Part shown: piece after piece, positions 61,380 through 64,000 of the stretch
Layout of the letters: each line of letters begins with the position of its first letter
Numbering within the stretch: position 1 is the first letter of the stretch
Assembly: GCA_038501195.1 (NCBI GenBank)
Contig: JBBPUQ010000004.1
Coordinates: 4,230,001 to 4,294,000, forward strand
Reading direction: 5' to 3'
Source: Nemania diffusa
Lineage: Eukaryota; Ascomycota; Sordariomycetes; Xylariales; Xylariaceae
DNA length: 64,000 nucleotides
Position numbers and translations under genes: made by a program
Notes under the pieces: generated by a model
Database searches by the model: none
Seen by the model: the letters and a program-made list of their open reading frames with translations, nothing else
What the model was told of the DNA's origin: nothing

Positions 61380-64000
61380 ATATATACAAAAATAAACAAA
61401 TAATTTACATTTTTTACTTAAATAACTCTGTTATATATATAAGCTAAAACAACAACTTTTAAATATAATAGCGTTTTAATAGCTTTAACAAAAAACTAAA
61501 CAAAAAGCTATTTTTATATATAACTTTTTATATAACAAATTTACTAAATATTTTAGTACTAATATTACAATTATATAAAAATATATTATTAAAAAATACT
61601 AAAATAAACTTATTAATATTTTTACTGTTATAAAAAAACACTTTTTTATTTATTTTATATATTAAATAATAAAATATAAACACTTAAAATATACTAGTTA
61701 AAATTTTTTAAAAACATACAAAAAAAATTTTAAAAATTAAATATAATATTAGTTTAATTAAACTAGTTATATATTATATTGCAATTTAGTTAACATTTTA
61801 AAAATAAAAAAAAATATTTCTATAGTATTAAAAAATTATATAAACAAAAAAAAAATAGTACAACTTATTAAAATTTTATAAAGTTATTATATTTTATAAT
61901 AACTTAAATATTTAAAAAAACTGTTAATTTTATAAATATAATTTAAAACTTTTATATAATTACTTTTTATAAAAACTAAAATATTAACAATATATACTTT
62001 TAAAACAGCAATTATTTTTTTTACTATTTATTTAATACTTTTTGTTAAATAGCTTTTAGTTTAACTAAAAATTGTATAAACAAAAAAAACTTTGTAAAAT
62101 ATTTATTTCTAAGTTTTGTAACTAATTATATAATTTATTATTAAAAAATAGCTATATAAATTATACAAGTTATTAATTTTTTAAATAAATTATTAACTTA
62201 ATTTTTTATTTGTTTATAAATACTTTGTTTGCTATATTTTTTTAGTTATTTTTATTTTATATTTAAATTATTATATAATTTTAAATTTAGTATTTTTAAA
62301 TATTTATTTAGATTTATTATTTATAAAGATTGTATAAAATAGAATTATTTCATTAGAAAAATATACAATATTTTAAAAAATTTAGAAAAAAAAACGCAAT
62401 TATTTTAGCAAACTATATAACTTTTTATATAACAAAGCTAGATTATTTATTAACATTTATAAATAATTAAATATTTTAAATAACTAATATTATATAGTAT
62501 TTTTTTATATTTTAAAAAATTATGTAAAAAATTTTTTTATATATAATATTAAATTAAACAAAACTTAATACAAAATATATTATATAATAAATATATATTT
62601 TAATATAAATATAAACTATAGTTAATATTAAACTAATTAAATTACTATTATTTTTGTATAAATAAAACAAAAAAACTTTAAAAAAACTTTATATAAAGTA
62701 TTAAAACTAATAATTAATAAGTTATTAAAAATTTAACAAGCTTTAAATATTAGTTATTAAAACAAAGTTTAATTAAATATAACTATTATATAAATATACT
62801 GCAGAGTATTTAAATTAGTAATAGTATTAATATTTTAAAAACTAATTTGCGAAGTATTTTTTGCAGACTTTTATATATGCTTTTATATTTTAAACAACAA
62901 TTAAGCAGCTATTTTACAAAGTATTTATTTAATAAACAAAAAGTATAATTTTAATTGTATAAAAAATTAAAAATTTAACAAATGTTAAAAAAGTTTATAG
63001 ATTAAATATAACTAGAATAATTATATAAAAAAAAAATACTTTATATATAACAAAAAAAGTTGTTGATTTATTAATTATACTTTATAAAAATACTTTTGTA
63101 TTAAAAACTAATATTTTAATTTGTATAAAATAATTTATAATAAATCATTTATTTCAAACAAGTTTTTTTAATATTTAATAGTAATTAAAAGTTACTTAAA
63201 TTTAAACGAAAAAAAATCTAACAGCAATATTGAATCTACTAAAAAAGCGATGTAATTTTTAATAAATAATATTTATTTTTATTGTATAATTAGCAAAAAT
63301 ATTTAGTTATATAATAAAACTATACTAATTAACTAGTTTATTTTTAGCTTTTAATATTATATAAAGTATTAAAAAAAACTATAAAATATAAAAGCTTTTA
63401 ATTACTTTATAGTAAAAAAAGCACAACTAAAAATTTATTTAAAGTTGAACTTTTATATAAAAATAAACTAAAGCTTTAAAAATATATATATTAAATTTAG
63501 TGTAAATAATATTATTATATTTATAAATACTATATAAATAAAAAATGTATTAAATATTACTATGTATTATATTTTAAATATTTCGACTTTATTTTTATTT
63601 TTGCTAAAAAATGTTAACAAAGTAAGTATATATTTCAATAATACTAAAAATATTATTATATAAAAAAATAAAAACATAATTTTTATTATTTATAAATAAA
63701 AACATTTATTTTTTAATATTAGTTTGTATAAAATTAATATATATTTTATTAAAATTAAGCTATATTAGTTATATTGTTGATTTAAATATTTTTATATAAA
63801 AAAACTATATAAAATATTAATTTAAGTTAGTTATAATATTAATTAATTTATTTTAAAAAAGATTTAAAAGTTTTGTTATTATTGCTAATTATATAACTAA
63901 GCTTTAAAACAATTTAAATTTATAATTAAAAACAATTGTAACTTTAATTATAAAGTAATAATTAATATTATATAAATAAGCAGTAAATAAATATTATATA

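Larger units (their letters stand above)
43769..64000. other. AT isochore (RIP-type), no intact gene
   Basis: The lines I counted are about 87% AT inside the younger retrotransposon and 95-97% AT outside it. No open frame exceeds about 70 codons. CpG is rare. The only interpretable content is decayed retrotransposon and diverged tandem repeats. Such blocks in Pezizomycotina are RIP-mutated repeat DNA found at centromeres, near telomeres and as interstitial islands; which of these applies here cannot be told. Confidence 0.88.

Noticed and set aside
43769..64000. Mitochondrial DNA insertion
   Set aside because: AT content exceeds typical fungal mtDNA, no cox, nad, rRNA or tRNA pieces are readable, and the only interpretable content is LTR retrotransposon.
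43769..64000. Centromere
   Set aside because: RIP-type AT blocks with nested retroelements are typical of Pezizomycotina centromeres, but also of subtelomeres and interstitial islands. Only 20 kb is visible and no decisive sequence exists.
1..64000. CRISPR arrays, bacterial operons, rRNA and tRNA genes
   Set aside because: The genome is fungal. I saw no direct-repeat and spacer arrays, and no tRNA A/B box pair with a cloverleaf that I could support by eye.

Overview
The window reads as nuclear DNA of a filamentous ascomycete (Pezizomycotina). The evidence is short GT-AG introns (mostly 49-135 bp) with CTAAC or TACTGAC branch sites, a HET-domain gene, several cytochrome P450s, an AA9 cellulose-oxidase relic, and a 20-kb AT-rich block holding transition-riddled retrotransposon copies, as expected from repeat-induced point mutation (RIP). 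I cannot name the genus. Gene models were built by eye from reading frames, splice signals and recalled family motifs; no database was searched.

Region 1 (1-16.8 kb) is gene-poor. It holds the 5' part of a DBR1 lariat-debranching enzyme running off the left edge, a decayed frame near 3.3 kb, two unrelated coiled-coil proteins on the minus strand with long non-coding spacers, and a three-exon MFS drug/H+ antiporter-type gene that is complete except for a one-base frameshift.

Region 2 (17.6-34.4 kb) is accessory. It has a stand-alone alpha/beta-hydrolase whose nucleophile is replaced by Gly, a DUF2235 hydrolase with an intact GFSRGA elbow, a dead protein-kinase fragment, a collapsed AA9 monooxygenase, a small two-helix membrane protein, a CYP53-type benzoate 4-hydroxylase, a HET-domain protein and a truncated Fic-domain relic. 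Hydrolase-like, HET, kinase, ankyrin and Fic-like modules all occur in fungal non-self recognition proteins. The cluster resembles such a neighbourhood, but a joint function is inference.

Region 3 (35.6-43.7 kb) holds an intact seven-exon CYP52-like P450, a dead P450 lacking the ExxR pair, a two-exon F-box protein, and a broken ankyrin-repeat gene at the edge of the AT block.

Region 4 (43.77-64 kb) is an AT isochore (about 87-97% AT in the lines I counted) with no intact gene. A complete 5,886-bp LTR retrotransposon lies at 52136-58021. Its two 296-bp LTRs differ only by transitions, it has a 5-bp target duplication, and it carries a Ty1/copia-type reverse-transcriptase relic on the minus strand. 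It sits inside an older, more decayed copy of the same family (about 50.1-52.1 and 58.0-60.3+ kb). Several diverged tandem arrays lie to its left and one to its right.
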